This document shows positions 59,671 to 64,000 of a stretch of DNA of 64,000 bases, in pieces. The stretch is from positions 3,003,001 through 3,067,000 of the forward strand of contig CM056816.1 in NCBI GenBank assembly GCA_029852735.1, written 5' to 3'. Position numbers and translations under genes: made by a program. This DNA is from Persea americana (taxonomy: Eukaryota > Streptophyta > Magnoliopsida > Laurales > Lauraceae). Below the pieces are notes generated by a model. It did not search any database. It had not been told where the DNA came from and saw nothing but the letters and a program-made list of their open reading frames with translations. How positions within the stretch are numbered: position 1 is the stretch's first letter; each line of letters begins with the position of its first letter.

Positions 59671-62240
59671 AGAGTCCAAATCCTATGGTAATCCTTGTTG
59701 ATAAGATGTTCCCATATTGTAAATTTTTGGAGGGATGCACCAGGATTATGATAAGATGGTGCATAGCAATCAATCTAATTTTTTCCAAAAAAAAAAAGAA
59801 ACATATTTTATCTAATAATTGTTGAAAAGAGCAAAAACCCAAAGAAACCAAGAATATGGATATAGACAGTTGCCATGATCCTCGGTTGGCCTTGTTTCAT
59901 TCATTTCAATGCCTGTCATTTTCATTTTCTTCTCTCTTTGTTTTGCTTCTCTGTCATGCACACATGATGGCCACTTTGTTGTTTTTGGTGAAGGAGCTGG
60001 GCCCTCACTACAACCAACTAAATGTCACATAATACTCTCTCTTAAAAACCAAGGAGAGAAGAGGTGAAGAAGAATTACTTACAAGAAAGAAAGAGAGAGA
60101 GAGAGAGAAGAAAGCAAATCCACCTTGTAATTATTATATTCTGGTGGCATCATCGAGAGAGACGAGCTTCTCTTGTTTGCATCGGTCGGTATAATACACA
60201 CCAGAGAAAAGGTCAAGTCCCAAGAGAAGGAAAGGCAGGCATGGTCTGATTCGTGTGCTGCCCCTTTCCTTGATTCTCTTCTCCCTCTTGCATGGTCCCC
60301 CAGAGAGACAGAGTGAGAGATAGATTGGGGTTGGTTTAAGAAAAGGAGATGGAGCTGAATCATCATCTTGCGAAAACTTATTTGTTTGGATGGAATTGAA
60401 TTTTTAATAATTTTAACAAAAAAGTATTTTTAAAAGTTACTAAGATTATATCCCATGAATGGTTATGGAATAATCTCTTTCAGTAAAAAAAAAAAGAATT
60501 TAGGAGAGATGAAAAATGCAACCAGCTTCCATTTGAATGTTTCAAATACTACAAAAGTAAGGCCTCTTATATAGGCCCGGTGTATTAATTCTTAAAATAT
60601 TACCTCTTTATTAACCATTTGTTGAAACAAAGGGTAGCCAAATTGGCTGAAAATACCCAGTTTCTCATCTACCTAGGAGGGGTTGGATTTCTAGGTTTCC
60701 CTCTCTTCAGGAGCAAGCTTGTTTCCCATGGTTGGGGTCTTATGGGTCAAAGCAATTTGGTTGGGTTAAAAAAGAAAAAGATGATCCTTTTGTTGGAATC
60801 CATTTCACTATTATAAATTCTTCTCTATTCAATTGCAAAGAAAGAAAGAAAAAAAAAAAAAAAAAACCAACAGTAAAGGAAGAAAAACAAAAACCCACTC
60901 AGCGGAGTTGGAGACTATTTTCTCAAATCTAAACCGTCCTTAATAAAACGCTTTTACTTGATTTAGTAGTTAATGAAAATTTGCTCCAATGAAAATGGAG
61001 AACATCGATAGTTTCCTTATAGAACACAGATTAATTAATCACTTGTTTTCTTATATATCCTATTTTGATCACTTATAAAACAATGGAGCAAGGCCCACCT
61101 TGAATCTGATCAAACCAGATTGCAGGTGAAATTAACAAAGGAAGATGATTGTGTCGTGCAGTTTGAAATTAAAAAGATAGGCATCACCTGGCTGAGTGAA
61201 TTCTTTTAGCTGCCATCAAAAGTGGCTCTGGCTAATATGGATGGATAGGATTGTATGAACTCTGCAAATTATTGGTTGGTGTACATGAAAGTGGATCCCC
61301 ATCGTCCAATCAAAGGCTCTCTCCACTTGGACCACCTCAGATCATGAATTAGGACTCTGATTCGACAGGTTGACCAACAACAACATCAATTTCAAGAGCA
61401 ACGGTCCAAAAAGTACTTGGACATAAATGATAAATAGAGTGGTAGAGAGGCTCTGTCTCTTATCATCCATACAAGTGGTTGCATGGTTGGTGAAGCTGTA
61501 CCGTCCATCTTACGGCGTTTTAAATTAAGGATGGCCCATTATGAAATAACACCACCAAAATAAGATCGAACTTGGATCCTCTGACGCTTTACACATAGGT
61601 ATCATGAGTTAAAAGGTCAACTTCAAAGAGCAAGTCCCTCCCGTTAAAAATCTAAACCGCTTGAAATAGTCGCTGATATAGTAGATAGTATATTTCTAAA
61701 TTTATTTCGATAGGAGCTAATCCCTTTATAAGATTAACCATTCGATAGAAAACATGATTAATGAATATGCATGAAATTATGCATATCATGTTTTTAGTCA
61801 AACAATTAATTTTATAGTGAAACCAACACATTGATGTATATGAATGGTGAAGTGTTGTGATACACGATATAACAACGAGAGAAAATTTATTTTAAGCGGA
61901 TGTGATTTTCAACAGCCTTTTTAGCATAGAATTTCTGTAAGTCAAAGCATGAAGGGATCCTCACTCAATAAGATCCCCAAGATCAAGAAGTCAATTAATC
62001 AAATAGCCATGAGTTCCAATACTGACACCATTTTCAGTATAGTCCACTCAAAGGAGGACCCACCTGCACCTATCCAACACATAGCCGGCCAAATTTGCTA
62101 AGAGGTTCCCATGAACAATGCCTTGTTTATGTCAATCGCACCCATTTGGACATGGGTGGTCCCATTTAGTGAATGGTACCCGACGTGCATTGAATCAGTC
62201 CACAAGGGTAATTAGATTAGATGTGTGTAGAATAATAAAA

Positions 62241-62266
62241 TGAGAGAGAGAGAGAGAGAGAGAGAG
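62241..62266. repeat. (GA)n microsatellite
   Basis: A GA run of about 26 bp. Confidence 0.9.
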
Positions 62267-63389
62267 GGTGGTGACAGTGAATGGCATTGGGAGGAGTATA
62301 TATGCCTGGAGTGGAGGTTTTTTTTCTTCTATTATTTTGGCTGGACCACGACAAGCACTGCATGGCCACGTTCCTTGTCAGGGTCGTGCCTCGTGCCCTA
62401 GTGGTGAGAACGTAAGGGTTGCACCCACTGTGGTCATGGGTTCTCGAGCATTTTCCTATTCACATTAAATGGTCATGTTTGGTGGACTGAGTTTTAAAGC
62501 CATCACAACTTCCAACGACAAGAGAGAGAGAGAGAGCGAGCGCTGATTGGAAATGTCAAGGTGTGAATGGCTAGATTAACTGGGTGAGTTTGATTGAGTT
62601 TTGTGGTGGACATTGTCAAACTCATTTAACTCGGTGTCCTTTTGAGCTTTTCTATTCTTTTGGTATCCTTCCCACCTAAGGGGGCCGGGACCAAAACGAG
62701 AGTGAACCCACACATGTGGGGAGTGAAAACATACACATGCATGTGAGGAGTAGGGGTGAAGACTAGGATCGATCCGAGTCATAGGGGAGAGAGGTGGGGT
62801 TGGCAAACCAATTGATCAATCCTTTTGAGTTGAGTTGATTTAAAATGGGGTTTAGTGAGTTTTTAACTGATGCTATTGTATTAATTCCATTAACAGAATT
62901 GGATATTAAATCAAAATAGATGACAAGTGAATCTAATTTTGCCGTGGAAATGGAATTCTAATAGGGCTTTGTTACAAAATGTAGGTTTTGGAAAGTTTCC
63001 TCCGGGTTTACTTTTTGTAGGTGTATTTGGTCAAAGTTGGAGTTTGACACAAGAAAACTAAAATTTACCTAAAAAGAAGGCATGACTTGCTAGCAGATTG
63101 CCTGTAATGGGCTGTTTAGGTGAGGAGAAAATGACTCGATGAAAATCTTGATTGGAGTGGAGAAATGGGGAGAGATTTAGAAATTGATGGTTTTTCTTGT
63201 GATGATTGATTACTTTGATCTTAGTAGTGGTTTTTCATTATTTGTAAGAAATTGAATGGTAAAAGCTATTTAGGAGAACCATTTTGAAAATTGTATTATT
63301 AAAATGTTTGCATGACATTTCATTAATTAGTTGATATTTAAATGTTTGCATGTCATTTCGATAGTATCTCTTGAGAATTATAAACTTAA

Positions 63390-63706
63390 AGCCTGATTGT
63401 TTGCATAGTGCACATAGGAATTAATACATAGAAATTCATTGTCAAATGAGTTCAAATAAAAGAATTATTAAAAAGGTAAGGGGTGAAGAATATGAAGTAT
63501 AGATGTACATTGGATCTTGACTTTTCTAGTATTTGAACCAATGGCTAGGTATTTATTTCTCATCTTCCATCGACTCATTTTCAATTAAAAGAAAGATTAT
63601 TCAATGGTTAATTTTGGATGTTTTCCTTTGATTTTTTTTTCTTTCTTGCTGCTTATATAAATACAAAATCTTAAAACTTCTAGAAATTCAATTATACGAA
63701 AAAAAA
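63390..63706. mobile_element. MITE, copy D of the GTTTGCAT family (diverged)
   Basis: The left end GCCTGATTGTTTGCATAG with AATACATAGAAATTC is followed by AATGAGTTCAAATAAAAGAATTATTAAA. The right side has AAAGAAAGATTATTCAATGG and ends TAGAAATTCAATTATACG. Both interior blocks are paralogous to those of copy B (GGGTTCCAAAATTGGATTATTAAA; GAGAGATTATTTGATGG). Confidence 0.5.
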
Positions 63707-64000
63707 ACAGTCTTTTTAGCAAGAGACGTTATCATTCAAGAAATGTGTAATTTGAGAAAAAGAAAATACATGGACGTAACACTTGCAGGCTGCCCTAAGT
63801 CAACAATAAATGAATGAGGAACCCACACGGATATGACAGTGAAAAGGCTATAGACTTGGAACCTATTTTTAGATTCGATATGAAATTAAAGTCCAGGCCT
63901 AAGATTCTGGTTTGAACTTTTTTTTTAATCTAAATTAGGAGCTATATGCATGAGGATCCAAATCCAGGTAATAGGATTTTAGCCTTTTCTCATTTTCTCA

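Larger units (their letters stand above)
59671..64000. other. Gene-free region, right part
   Basis: No coding series was recognised. It contains GA microsatellites (60088-60109, 62241-62266), a short hairpin-capable segment (60166-60280), a possible tRNA-derived SINE trace (62360-62470) and MITE copy D (63390-63706). The GA-rich stretch around 60060-60330 resembles a plant 5' leader, but no coding sequence follows. Confidence 0.5.

Noticed and set aside
60006..60020. CACTACAACC as the second CACTA end
   Set aside because: Only about nine bases match the terminus, the orientation and position (outside the array) do not fit, and no subterminal motifs lie beside it.

Overview
This is nuclear DNA from a flowering plant. 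Genes are split into many exons with GT-AG junctions, coding islands sit in AT-rich sequence full of poly-A/T tracts and GA/CT/TA microsatellites, and introns reach several kb and carry plant retrotransposon and MITE debris. Encoded proteins (a mitochondrial F1 delta-prime subunit, a peroxisomal Lon protease, a plant-type glycine-rich membrane protein) are land-plant forms. I cannot name the species.

Layout. (1) 403-11877, + strand: the 3' half (12 exons, about 778 residues) of a large glycine-rich, cysteine-rich, multi-pass membrane protein whose 5' half lies off the left edge. Its introns hold an L1-type LINE remnant, two TRIM-type mini-retrotransposons and a near-palindromic MITE. (2) 14014-15651, + strand: complete two-exon gene for the mitochondrial ATP synthase delta-prime subunit (202 aa). 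(3) 19187-33427, - strand: complete 17-exon LON2 gene (887 aa) ending in the peroxisomal signal SRL. Every exon junction keeps frame, and the introns contain a 693-bp MITE, a LINE with a 13-bp target-site duplication and a local tandem-repeat cluster. (4) 37233-46292, + strand: complete five-exon gene (405 aa) for a zinc-finger protein with the same cysteine spacing as the SHI/STY RING-like finger. The finger is split by a 6.95-kb first intron containing an L1-type LINE and an RTE-type LINE. (5) 46293-64000: 17.7 kb with no supportable protein gene. It holds several copies of one MITE family, a degenerate U6 snRNA copy (58368-58475, - strand), an RTE tail, and a CACTA (En/Spm) transposon end at 59670 with a dense array of ACCGACG/CGTCGGT inverted motifs (59030-59640).

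The four genes do not form a pathway. They are independent housekeeping or regulatory loci: mitochondrial ATP synthesis, peroxisomal protein quality control, a membrane protein and a putative DNA- or protein-binding zinc-finger factor. The least ordinary items are the CACTA terminal array, the divergent U6 copy, the SHI-like finger protein, and the TRIM and MITE elements with well-defined ends. I saw no bacterial-type system, CRISPR array or virus-like gene.
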